Positions 36,879-44,985 of a stretch of 64,000 nt of DNA are shown in pieces. The stretch comes from Stieleria maiorica (lineage in GTDB: Bacteria > Planctomycetota > Planctomycetia > Pirellulales > Pirellulaceae). Position 1 is the stretch's first letter. Each line of letters begins with the position of its first letter. The notes below the pieces were generated by a model. That model searched no databases and was not told where the DNA came from. It was given only the letters and a program-made list of their open reading frames with translations. A program made the position numbers and the translations under genes. Location of the stretch: NCBI RefSeq assembly GCF_008035925.1, contig NZ_CP036264.1:4028402-4092401 (forward strand). Direction: 5' to 3'.

Positions 36879-37886
36879 ATGATCATTACCCAATCGCCAA
36901 AAATCAAACAGCTGATCAAGTTCGCCGAGCGGGCGGCTCGCTCCAGTGCGCCGGTCTTGCTGACCGGTGAGAGCGGTACCGGAAAGGAGTTGTTTGCGCA
37001 GTTGATTCATCACTCCAGTCCCCGGGCGGCCAAGCCCCTGGTGACGCTCAACTGTGCCGCGCTGCCAGAAAACCTGCTCGAGAGCGAGCTGTTTGGGCAT
37101 GAAAAGGGTGCTTTTTCCGGGGCCGTCGCGGCGCGTCAGGGACGTTTCGAATTGGCAAGCGATGGCACGTTGATGCTTGATGAAGTCAGCGAGATCCCGA
37201 TTACATCCCAGGCAAAATTGCTGCGCGTGTTGGAATCGAAACGCTTCGAACGCGTCGGCAACAGCACGCCCATCGATCACGACGTGCGGATCATTGCCGC
37301 CTCCAACCGTGATCTTCAACAGGAAATCGATGACGGCAACTTTCGGTTGGACTTGTTTCATCGAATCAATGTCATCGAAATCGTCATCCCCCCGTTGCGC
37401 GAGCGACTCGGTGACATCCCGCCGCTGGCCATGCACTTCGTGAAACAATTTCGTTCCGAGGGCGAGGCCGACGTCGAAGGTTTGGATGCAGCCGCGATGA
37501 GGGCACTGGCCCGTCACGATTGGCCGGGAAATATTCGTGAACTGCGGAACGTGATCCACCGCGCGTGTGTGCTCGCCGACGGTCCCCGAATCGGTGTCGA
37601 GCACCTGGGGTTGCCCGAAAGCGAAATCCCGTGTGATCAACGACGCGATCGCGATCGCGGGCGCGACGAAGCCCCGCAAGGTGACGGGGATGTTGATACC
37701 GTCTTGCCGGAGCATTGGCTGCACACGCATCTGGAAGAGGTCGAGCGGCAGATCATCACCGCCGCCATCGACCACTTCGGTAATCGACGTCTTGTGGCAG
37801 AGAAACTTGGGGTTTCGCCGCGGACGTTGACCAACAAGATCAAGCGATATCGCGAGCTGGACGGCGAGGATCGCAAGGCGGCATAG
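36879..37886 (+). CDS. Sigma-54-dependent transcriptional activator without receiver domain
   Basis: A 335-residue protein consisting of an AAA+ domain from its first residues and a C-terminal Fis-type helix-turn-helix. Walker A GESGTGKE is at 30-37, the sigma-54 contact loop reads GAFSGA at 77-82 (usual GAFTGA), Walker B LMLDEV at 98-103, then RVGNSTPIDHDVRIIAASNR. The DNA-binding helix is in AEKLGVSPRTLTNKIKRYRE. Such activators (FlrC/FlbD/FleQ-like) remodel sigma-54 RNA polymerase at flagellar promoters. With no receiver domain it should act without direct phosphorylation. A consensus sigma-54 promoter lies 130 bases downstream, before fliK. Confidence 0.95.
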   Translation: MIITQSPKIKQLIKFAERAARSSAPVLLTGESGTGKELFAQLIHHSSPRAAKPLVTLNCAALPENLLESELFGHEKGAFSGAVAARQGRFELASDGTLMLDEVSEIPITSQAKLLRVLESKRFERVGNSTPIDHDVRIIAASNRDLQQEIDDGNFRLDLFHRINVIEIVIPPLRERLGDIPPLAMHFVKQFRSEGEADVEGLDAAAMRALARHDWPGNIRELRNVIHRACVLADGPRIGVEHLGLPESEIPCDQRRDRDRGRDEAPQGDGDVDTVLPEHWLHTHLEEVERQIITAAIDHFGNRRLVAEKLGVSPRTLTNKIKRYRELDGEDRKAA

Positions 37887-38014
37887 GAAAGAATTGCCAC
37901 CGGTGGTGCAGATTTTTCCGCCTCCGACACTTGAGCAATTCTCTGAAATGCGGGTTGATCGTTCTGCGTAAATCACCCGCCTGCCGAGACGCCATTTTGC
38001 GTCTCTGGTGAGTT

Positions 38015-38030
38015 TGGCACGGCGTTTGCC
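38015..38030 (+). promoter_or_regulatory. Sigma-54 (-24/-12) promoter of fliK-flgD-flgE
   Basis: TGGCACGGCGTTTGCC matches the consensus TGGCAC-N5-TTGC, with GG and GC twelve bases apart. Transcription would start near 38041, about 50 bases before the fliK ATG at 38092. It lies directly after the sigma-54 activator gene. Confidence 0.85.
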
Positions 38031-38091
38031 AAGTGCTACGCCGGCATGTCTTCGGACACGTCGGCGGACTGAAGCTCACTTTGAGGAACAA

Positions 38092-40095
38092 ATGGCAAAC
38101 CACTTTTTCGATTTCCCCTGCATGGCACCTTGCCCGAGCAAGGTGTCGGCGACTCCAAAACAGGATCGATCGGCAGCGGGATCCGAGTCGTTTGATGCGG
38201 TCGCGAAACGACTCCTGATGCAGGAGGATCCGGTCACGCAAGTCGATGTGTCAGCGACTGCAACCGGCGAAGCAGCTTCGGCGATGTCTGAACTGGTCAC
38301 ACCGGCAGCCGAACTCGCAACATCGGCGCAACCGACGACGCAATTCGCCCACCGAGAATTGGGGCGCGTCGTCAGCGATGCGGACGTGAGCGTCGCTGCG
38401 GATACGGCCGTTGACGTCGACTCACAACGCGAGGCGGTGTTGCTTTCGGGGTATCCACTGGTAGCACAACCGGTTGACACAGGGAACCTTTCGCCGGATG
38501 CATTGGATCTCGATACGACCCAGGTAAACATCGACTCGTCCGCTTCGGCCGACGCGTCAAATTCGGAAGCCGGCGCCCCGGATGGAGTGGTTCATGCGGA
38601 CACCGCTGGCGACGATGTCCTGGTGGATGACGATTTCCCCTTGGCGGTCTCGGAATCGGACGCCGCTTCGGTGGCTGATCGCGGCGTGGAATCACTCGCC
38701 GCCGCTTCGGAAGCCTCGTCTGACCACGCAAGGCGTGTGGATGTAAAAGCAGAATCGCGACGCGTTGGGGAACATGACGAATCGGCGTATGGCAAATTCG
38801 ACCAAGCCGATGCGGCCAGCAATGTCGAACAGAACCCCGGTGAGTTATCGGGTGCTGCGGCGGAAACTCGCGTTGGGGTTGCATCGAGCAATCAGGAACG
38901 TGCCCCAGTAGGCAACTTGGATCATTCGGCGGGCGATGCCTCGGTTGATGCCGTCGTTGCGGCCTCCGTGATGCCGGTCGAGGCTTCCGATAGCAGTGAT
39001 TCGGTAGGTCTGCAGAATCAGGCATCCAGCAGTTCCGTCCTGTCGCAACCGTTCACGGCAGCTGACCAAGGATCATTCGCCACGGCAGGCGTCGTGTCGG
39101 GTGAGAACAGCGATGCCGCGGTGGAAGGGGCGGACGGGTTGGATGCGGCCGATCCGTCGGAGCGGACACAGCGCGGGGCCGACGCCGAAACTGCGGTGGA
39201 TCAAACGTCCCTATCGGACGCCGTCGACCAAGAGGCAAGTGCATCACGCGCCACGGAGCCACTGATTCAAGCCCCGCCACAGCAAGCCGCAGCGGCTTCA
39301 GCGGCGCAGGTCGCGGGTGAACTGGCCAGTGATTCAAGTCCGTCCAATCAGCCGGCTCTCGCAGCAACCAGGCAGCCGCTAGAGACGAGCGACGATGCGA
39401 CCGACCCGGTTGAAATGGATGATTCGGCAGACAGTTCGGGTGATGCGATCTTGCAAGATTCGATCCCAATCGAATCGGGTGGGGCTGCGGAGTTCGGTGG
39501 CCAGGAATCTCGGCGTGGCAACCCATTTGAGCCGATCGTTTCGGCGGAGTTTTCCGATTCGAATCCGCTGACGAATGAATCGCCGGCGATTGTTCCGATG
39601 GACTCGCCGATCGATGTCGGTCTGGATGTGGTCGCGGACCAGGAGATTTTCGAGACGCTCTCCTTGGAGGAATTCATTCAGAGCTCGCCCGCATCACCGG
39701 AAGCCGTCAAAAAGACGGCCGAAGTGATTCATGAAGCGATGCGAACCAGTTTGCAACTCGATGGCCAAACCGTTCGGCTGGAAGTTCATCCGGCCGAGTT
39801 GGGGACACTGAAGATTCACGTCACGCAAACCGATCAAGCGATCGAGACACAAATCATTGCAACCGAGTACGTGACCAGCGAACTGTTACTCAGCCACCGC
39901 GATCAATTGATGGACGCACTGGCTGACGCGGGCTTCGACGCATCGGATGTCAATATTTCGTACCAAGACCAATCGTCGGGCGAATCGGAGGGGCAACATC
40001 GGCCGGCCGATCATCGCTATCAATCGAAATCACAAGCGCAGTCCAGCATGAGCCGAGAATCGGTTTCCGGCGGCGGCGTCAACATTGTGGCCTAA
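38092..40095 (+). CDS. fliK: Flagellar hook-length control protein
   Basis: A 667-residue protein with ~530 residues of low-complexity acidic sequence rich in Ala/Ser/Asp/Gln, then a C-terminal Flg_hook domain (RTSLQLDGQTVRLEVHPAEL ... LGTLKIHVTQTDQAIETQII ... LLLSHRDQLMDALADAGFDA). FliK measures hook length and switches export specificity from hook to filament proteins. The ATG at 38092 follows TTGAGGAACAA. Upstream is the sigma-54 promoter; downstream flgD begins 10 bases later. The long disordered N-terminus is typical in kind for FliK, but longer than the ~400 residues of enteric forms. Confidence 0.9.
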   Translation: MANHFFDFPCMAPCPSKVSATPKQDRSAAGSESFDAVAKRLLMQEDPVTQVDVSATATGEAASAMSELVTPAAELATSAQPTTQFAHRELGRVVSDADVSVAADTAVDVDSQREAVLLSGYPLVAQPVDTGNLSPDALDLDTTQVNIDSSASADASNSEAGAPDGVVHADTAGDDVLVDDDFPLAVSESDAASVADRGVESLAAASEASSDHARRVDVKAESRRVGEHDESAYGKFDQADAASNVEQNPGELSGAAAETRVGVASSNQERAPVGNLDHSAGDASVDAVVAASVMPVEASDSSDSVGLQNQASSSSVLSQPFTAADQGSFATAGVVSGENSDAAVEGADGLDAADPSERTQRGADAETAVDQTSLSDAVDQEASASRATEPLIQAPPQQAAAASAAQVAGELASDSSPSNQPALAATRQPLETSDDATDPVEMDDSADSSGDAILQDSIPIESGGAAEFGGQESRRGNPFEPIVSAEFSDSNPLTNESPAIVPMDSPIDVGLDVVADQEIFETLSLEEFIQSSPASPEAVKKTAEVIHEAMRTSLQLDGQTVRLEVHPAELGTLKIHVTQTDQAIETQIIATEYVTSELLLSHRDQLMDALADAGFDASDVNISYQDQSSGESEGQHRPADHRYQSKSQAQSSMSRESVSGGGVNIVA

Positions 40096-40105
40096 GGAGA
40101 GACAC

Positions 40106-40471
40106 GTGGAAGGAATCACTTCGCAAACCGCTTCGGTGGACTACTTTCAGTTGCTGACCGTCCAGCTTCAGCACCAGGACCCGGTCGATCCGGTCGACCA
40201 AGAAGGTCTGATCAACGACCTGACACAGTTTTCGATTCTGGAAGGGATCGAAAACTTGAATGCATCGTTCAGCCAGTACATGGAGCTTCAGGAATTGACC
40301 CAGGGTGTCAATTTGATCGGCAAGTCGGTCGACTACATCGACTCGGCCTCAGGCGAGGTCAGGTCCGGCGTCGCGACCGACGTGTTCAACATCGACGATT
40401 CAATCCAAGTGCTCGTCGATGGGCAAACCGTTTCACTTGACCAGATCGCTCGCGTGACCGAGGCGAGCTAG
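40106..40471 (+). CDS. flgD: Flagellar hook cap/assembly protein, short form
   Basis: A 121-residue protein with the FlgD N-terminal signature YFQLLTVQLQHQDPVDPVDQ and the following block INDLTQFSILEGIENLNASF, then LIGKSVDYIDSASGEVRSGV. FlgD caps the growing hook. It lacks the ~100-residue C-terminal Ig/Tudor-like domain of enteric FlgD. GTG start at 40106 with AAGGAG seven bases upstream; start chosen on that ribosome site. Same transcript as fliK. Confidence 0.92.
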   Translation: MEGITSQTASVDYFQLLTVQLQHQDPVDPVDQEGLINDLTQFSILEGIENLNASFSQYMELQELTQGVNLIGKSVDYIDSASGEVRSGVATDVFNIDDSIQVLVDGQTVSLDQIARVTEAS

Positions 40472-40558
40472 TTCAGCTGCGTCTCGATGGATTCAGCAAC
40501 ATTTCCAATCGCCGGTCAATCGTAGCTGCCTTTATCAAAAGGTGTGCCCGGCGTTTCC

Positions 40559-40604
40559 CACGCTCGCATCGAGCGTAGCTACGTCAAGCTGGCGATGTCC
40601 AGCT
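40559..40604. repeat. Two adjacent small hairpins in the flgD-flgE gap
   Basis: CGCTCG-CAT-CGAGCG (40561-40575) and AGCTGG-CGATGT-CCAGCT (40587-40604) are perfect inverted repeats. The first is part of a word shared with 61663-61690 (CACGCYCGCATCGAGCGT then ACGTCA). It may reduce read-through from flgD into flgE. Confidence 0.65.
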
Positions 40605-40675
40605 TAGACATTTGAAGACTTAACGTTTCGTATCGATTTCAACCGACCACCACTTTTCATTTTTAGGGGCAACCT

Positions 40676-42319
40676 ATGTCTAGATCTTTGATGACCGGTA
40701 TCACCGGACTCCGTACTCATCAACAAAAACTTGACGTCGTCGCTAACAACTTGGCGAACATGAACACGGTGGGCTTCAAAACCCAGTCGACCGTGTTCAG
40801 CGACCTGATGTACAACGTCGCTCGCGGCGCTTCGGCGGCGACCGAAGACAGCGGCGGGATCAATCCACAAGCGGTCGGAACCGGGGTGCAAATGGCCCAG
40901 ATCACCCGGAATTTTACCCAAGGAACGCTGGAGTCGACGTCGCAGATCTTCGACTTTGCAATTGAGGGCGAGGGGTTTTTCACTTTGGGAGGCCAGGCCA
41001 ATGAAAATGTGTATTCGCGTGCGGGGGCATTTTCTTTGGATGCCAACGGCCGCCTGGTCGATCCGGCAACCGGTTACCTGGTGCAGCGGATGGGGGATGT
41101 CGGCGAAGGGGCCGATGGTGGCGTTGCCTTTCAAGACGTCGGCGAAAGCTACATCAACATTCCGATCGGCGCCCCGATCGCAGGTGAAGCGAGCAGCATG
41201 GTGAACTTTACCGGCAACCTGCCGTCAAGCTCCTCGCCGCCGGTCGCCGAGGTGTTGCAGTCGTACACCGGATTCGAGACGGCGTCAGGAACCGCCGATG
41301 GCACCACGCTGCTGTCTGACTTGACGATCAACACCACCGATTACGTTGCCGGCGATGTGATCGAAATCTCGGGCACCAATCCCGACGGCACCCCGTTCGC
41401 CGTCAACCTGAACGCGGAAACGGCGACGTTGCAGGATCTGGTCGACACGCTCAATGGCACGCTCGTCGGCGCGACCGCCGCGTTGGCAGCCGATGGGTCG
41501 CTTTCGGTGACCTCGGACACGACCGGCGAAGGCTACCTCAGTCTGCTGCTGCGTGATGCCTCGGGCAACGTCGGTGGATCAAGTTTTTCTGCCAATTCCA
41601 TGTTTCTCGGCACCCAGGGAAGCAACGGAGACACCTTCGAGTTGTCGATGGAAGTGTTTGACGTGCGTGGAGAAAGCCATCGCATCAATTTCGACTTTCT
41701 CAAGCAAACCGAAAACACCTGGACGGTGACCGCCGACATCCGCGCCGAATCCGGTGTCCTGCTCGACGATTCGGTCTACAACCTGACGTTCAACGAAGAC
41801 GGCAGCTACGGGTTGGCCGGATTGACGGGAGTCGGCGATGCGAACATCGAAATCCAATTCAATGGCATCACCGCACCGCAAGAGATTGCGCTCGACTTCT
41901 CCGGACTCAGCCACCTCGCCACGGACTTCTCGATCACGCAAATGCAAGACGGGATCCCCCCGGGCTCGCTGACGTCGGTCGCCGTTTCGACGACGGGAGA
42001 GCTGACGGGGCTTGCGTCCAATGGTCGCGCAGTCCCGTTGGCACAACTTGCCATCGCTTCGTTCAGTAACCCCAATGCACTCGACGCGGTGGGCAACAAC
42101 TACTTCAAGCAATCGATGAGTAGCGGCGAGGCTTCGCTGGGGTCCGGGATGGCCGGGAATCGGGGCCAAATCAGGGGGGGCCAGCTTGAGCGTTCCAATG
42201 TGGACATCGCTCAAGAGTTCACACAGCTGATCGTGGCCCAGCGTGGTTTCAGCGCGAACGCCAGAACGATCACCGTGTCCGATGAGATGCTGGAAGAGCT
42301 GACCAACATCATCCGGTAG
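40676..42319 (+). CDS. flgE: Flagellar hook protein
   Basis: A 547-residue subunit of the hook. The N-terminal rod/hook signature is complete (MSRSLMTGITGLRTHQQKLD, VVANNLANMNTVGFK), followed by FDFAIEGEGFFTLGG and YSRAGAFSLDANGRLVDPAT. The middle is variable. The C-terminal LERSNVDIAQEFTQLIVAQR and FSANARTITVSDEMLEELTN is diagnostic of the FlgE/F/G superfamily; the size and large D2 region point to FlgE. ATG at 40676 after an AGGGG ribosome site. A 204-base gap with hairpins separates it from flgD. Confidence 0.94.
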   Translation: MSRSLMTGITGLRTHQQKLDVVANNLANMNTVGFKTQSTVFSDLMYNVARGASAATEDSGGINPQAVGTGVQMAQITRNFTQGTLESTSQIFDFAIEGEGFFTLGGQANENVYSRAGAFSLDANGRLVDPATGYLVQRMGDVGEGADGGVAFQDVGESYINIPIGAPIAGEASSMVNFTGNLPSSSSPPVAEVLQSYTGFETASGTADGTTLLSDLTINTTDYVAGDVIEISGTNPDGTPFAVNLNAETATLQDLVDTLNGTLVGATAALAADGSLSVTSDTTGEGYLSLLLRDASGNVGGSSFSANSMFLGTQGSNGDTFELSMEVFDVRGESHRINFDFLKQTENTWTVTADIRAESGVLLDDSVYNLTFNEDGSYGLAGLTGVGDANIEIQFNGITAPQEIALDFSGLSHLATDFSITQMQDGIPPGSLTSVAVSTTGELTGLASNGRAVPLAQLAIASFSNPNALDAVGNNYFKQSMSSGEASLGSGMAGNRGQIRGGQLERSNVDIAQEFTQLIVAQRGFSANARTITVSDEMLEELTNIIR

Positions 42320-42369
42320 GCTTCTAAACGGTAGAGAAAGTCGCCAAGAATTTCCGTGATAAGCTGATA

Positions 42370-42395
42370 GGCGTCGGTGGCAGTCCACCGGCGCC
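42370..42395 (+). terminator. GC-rich hairpin after flgE
   Basis: GGCGTCGGTGG pairs with CCACCGGCGCC (10 of 11) around a CAGT loop, 50 bases after the flgE stop. A weak pyrimidine stretch follows rather than a T-tract, so terminator function is likely but not certain. Confidence 0.55.
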
Positions 42396-42485
42396 TCTCG
42401 CTTACGCGTCGTAATCGCATTGGCTTGTTGTCGTCTCCAATCGCCTTGGGCCATCGCGTCCCAAGGCGTTTGATCGACTCGTTTC

Positions 42486-42704
42486 TTACATGATGCCGCC
42501 GTGAGTTCGGATCGGCGTCAGGTGGCTGGGCGAATCGAGGAACCAGAATCGTTCCCATTCGTCGATCACCGACCGCATGTCTTCGGACGTGTACAGCAAT
42601 TGCTGGACGCGACGTTCTGGGCGTGGTGAATAGATCGGAAGGAAGCATCCGACGGAGCTGCTCACACAGACGGCCAGCATGGTGATTTGGAACAAGCGAC
42701 GCAT
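42486..42704 (-). CDS. Small lipoprotein of unknown function
   Basis: A 72-residue protein with a lipoprotein signal (MRRLFQITMLAVCVSSSVGC; lipobox SSVGC, Cys at 20). The mature part is short and contains ERRVQQLLYTSEDMRSVIDE and WERFWFLD. A GGAGGAA ribosome site sits seven bases before the ATG, which strongly supports a real gene. No family beyond planctomycete small lipoproteins is recognised. It lies 53 bases downstream of the HU gene on the same strand. Confidence 0.8.
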   Translation of the reverse strand: MRRLFQITMLAVCVSSSVGCFLPIYSPRPERRVQQLLYTSEDMRSVIDEWERFWFLDSPSHLTPIRTHGGIM

Positions 42705-42757
42705 AGGACGTTCCTCCGTGAACGTTTTCTGTTGGGTCTCGACCCCTGTGACGACGG

Positions 42758-43156
42758 TCAGTCTTCGTCCCAGCGACCGGAGTTCTTGTTGGAAGGCATG
42801 GTTTCGGCTTCGGGGGTCGGGGCGACCGAGTTCGCTGAGTCGAGGTCACCGGACAGGTTGTCGTGGTGACCATCGAGTTCGGCGTCCTGGACCCTGACCT
42901 CCATGTACTTTCCAGGCTTGAAGGTGACGACGTACTTTTCGGGTACGATCACCTCGTCGCCTGTCCGTGGGTTGCGCGCGCGGCGTGCAGCCCTCGGTTT
43001 GACCTCAAAGACCCCAAAATTCCTCAATTCGATTCGACCCTCGCGGACGAGCGTCTCGATGATTGAATCGAAGGTCCGTTGGACGATCTTCTTGGTCTGT
43101 TGTTGCGTTAGGCCTACTTCGTCAGAAATCGTTCGAACGATGTCTTTCTTGGTCAC
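42758..43156 (-). CDS. HU/IHF family DNA-binding protein with acidic tail
   Basis: A 132-residue protein. Residues 1-90 are a full HU/IHF fold: DIVRTISDEVGLTQQQTKKI, GRIELRNFGVFEVKPRAARR, ARNPRTGDEVIVPEKYVVTF. The remaining ~40 residues are Asp/Glu/Ser/Asn-rich (GHHDNLSGDLDSANS...), absent from enteric HU. It bends and compacts DNA and may assist sigma-54 promoters in the IHF way. The GTG start has an AGGAG site seven bases upstream. Confidence 0.94.
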   Translation of the reverse strand: MTKKDIVRTISDEVGLTQQQTKKIVQRTFDSIIETLVREGRIELRNFGVFEVKPRAARRARNPRTGDEVIVPEKYVVTFKPGKYMEVRVQDAELDGHHDNLSGDLDSANSVAPTPEAETMPSNKNSGRWDED

Positions 43157-43763
43157 ACCCGACTCCTGCTGGCTCTCCGCCGACCCAAATTGCGCTTGAG
43201 GGCGAATGATGTAACCCTTTGCAAGCTTTCAACTTAAAGGCCGAAGCATAGGGCCGCGGGAGACGGGCGTCAAGCCAACGCCCCCTAGCGAAAGGAGGCG
43301 GATTTCTGGCGAATCAGGCCGCTCTTGTATAGGTTTGTCGGCATTCGGACGCCGGATTCTTGAAACATTCCGGATAACCGGAAAAATTGTTGCCCGCGGA
43401 ACACCGGGCGCCGCTTAACCGCTCCAGGGGCTCGGCCATCGGTGGGGCGCACCGCCCTTCTGATGCCGGGCGGCCGGGGAGAGTGACGAGAGCTAGCTAT
43501 GATTAATGACTGGCCAGCCTGATTGAATTGCGAGTGCAGCGGCTGTGCGGCAAATTAATTCAACAGGCAGCGAACGCCCAAAGCCACCTACTTTCGATCC
43601 CAAACTGAGCCGTAGGCTCATGACGTAGGTGGCATTGGGCTAGCGTTTCGGGCTCGTGCCGTCCGGTTCATTCATCGAAAACGATTTTTTCTACAGGCCG
43701 CTTCTGCACCGGCTTTGCAGGCACGGGCGAGCCTGAAAGAATGGTGCAGCGGCCAGGCGCAGG
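43157..43763. other. Intergenic region with repeat remnant
   Basis: 607 bases without a supported gene; it must include the HU promoter on its left side. At 43591-43618 it carries a copy of the 28-bp repeat seen at 4506-4561, with a nearby GGGCTAGCGTTTCGGGCTCG remnant of the same fold-back family. A TTGAATT...AATTCAA inverted pair lies near 43524-43563. Confidence 0.6.
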
Positions 43764-44888
43764 CTATCGCAATGAGCTGTACAGGCTGCGCTTACTTGCT
43801 TTGGGGATCGCGATCGGAGTCGGCTGGACGTCGAACGGGATCATCGCGATGTGGTTTGCCGCGACGCCTTGGCGTCCGGGAACGCGTTTGGCGTGTGAGG
43901 CGTTCAGGGCGCTGTATTGCTGCATCAGCCGGCGGATTTCGGGCTCGTATTGGAATCCACCGCCGGGAAGTTCGCGTCCCAACGAGTCAAAGCTTCCGAT
44001 GGTGACGACCGAGCGGTCTCGGTCGTGGTACTGGTAGGCTTCTTCGCCTTGTTTACGTAGCTCTTTGACCATCTTGGCGGCTTGGCGGGCGAACTTGGCC
44101 ATCCGTTCTTCGCTGGGCTCGAATTTGTCTTGGTTTTTCGCGCCCAAGATGGTTCCGCAGGCGTTGAAGGTGCGCACCACGACGGTGAATTTGCCATCGG
44201 CTTCCAGCAGACTGTATTCAAGGCCTTCGTTCAGCTGTTTGACGAACGAGTCGACTTCGGGTTGCTGGAAGAACGATTCGGGCAACAGTGGGTTGCGGGT
44301 GACAAATGCCGCCGCCATCGGGTTTCGGCCGCGTCCTTTTCGCGATTTGAACAATTGCTCGCCGAACGCTTTGATCATCGACGCCGGCGAATCGGTGTTG
44401 TATTCGGCGGCAACGTCATCGGGATCGCGGAAAACGTCCAGGTCGGCCGACTTCAATCGATCCAGGTCCTTGTCGATGCTCTCGTGATTGACCGAATCGT
44501 ATTCGCCGACTAGGACCGCATAGGCTTGGTATTGGTGCGGGTTGGCGTAGCGTGCGCGTCGACCGGTCGCGGTGTCTTGGCCCGCGGTTCCGGTGAAATT
44601 GAATTCCTCTTTGTAGATGAACGCCGGCAATCGAAGTTCGTTGCGGATTTCGACGGCGGCGCGCTGGGCGCGATCCTTGGCGTCTTCACCGACAAAGGTT
44701 GTTGCCAACAACAGCCACGGACCGTCCTCTTCGCTCAGCAAGAACGAGTCGGCTTGGTCGATCGGTTGCGCCTTGCCGAACAACTTCAACAGGCTCGGTG
44801 GCGCGGCGTCGGAGGGTGCCGAAGACAGGCCGGTGACAACGGCGGCGGTGCATAACGCGGCAAACGAACGTCGGGAGGGACGCATCAT
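43764..44888 (-). CDS. Secreted protein of unknown function, planctomycete type
   Basis: A 374-residue protein with a signal sequence (RRSFAALCTAAVVTGLSSAP; a twin Arg is present). The body has recognisable alpha/beta character: GPWLLLATTFVGEDAKDRAQ, ALRQAAVEIR-type helices, and repeated mention of envelope-style pairs such as FTVVVRTFNACGTILGAKNQ. No characterised domain is recognised. It follows the VWA gene by ~97 bases on the same strand, suggesting a joint unit. The C-terminus is basic (ASKRSLYSSLR). Confidence 0.72.
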   Translation of the reverse strand: MMRPSRRSFAALCTAAVVTGLSSAPSDAAPPSLLKLFGKAQPIDQADSFLLSEEDGPWLLLATTFVGEDAKDRAQRAAVEIRNELRLPAFIYKEEFNFTGTAGQDTATGRRARYANPHQYQAYAVLVGEYDSVNHESIDKDLDRLKSADLDVFRDPDDVAAEYNTDSPASMIKAFGEQLFKSRKGRGRNPMAAAFVTRNPLLPESFFQQPEVDSFVKQLNEGLEYSLLEADGKFTVVVRTFNACGTILGAKNQDKFEPSEERMAKFARQAAKMVKELRKQGEEAYQYHDRDRSVVTIGSFDSLGRELPGGGFQYEPEIRRLMQQYSALNASHAKRVPGRQGVAANHIAMIPFDVQPTPIAIPKASKRSLYSSLR

Positions 44889-44985
44889 CGGTTGGTTTCC
44901 CTGGATATCGAGTCGATTTGATCGTCAACTCGTCTCTAGGTATCAAATCCCAACCCGAGGGCGAAAGAGAGTTTTCAACCGCCGG

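Noticed and set aside
40541-40570. Second sigma-54 promoter before flgE
   Set aside because: CCGGCGTTTCCCACGCTC has GG/GC at the right distance but lacks the TGGCA and TTGC words, so it is too weak to call.
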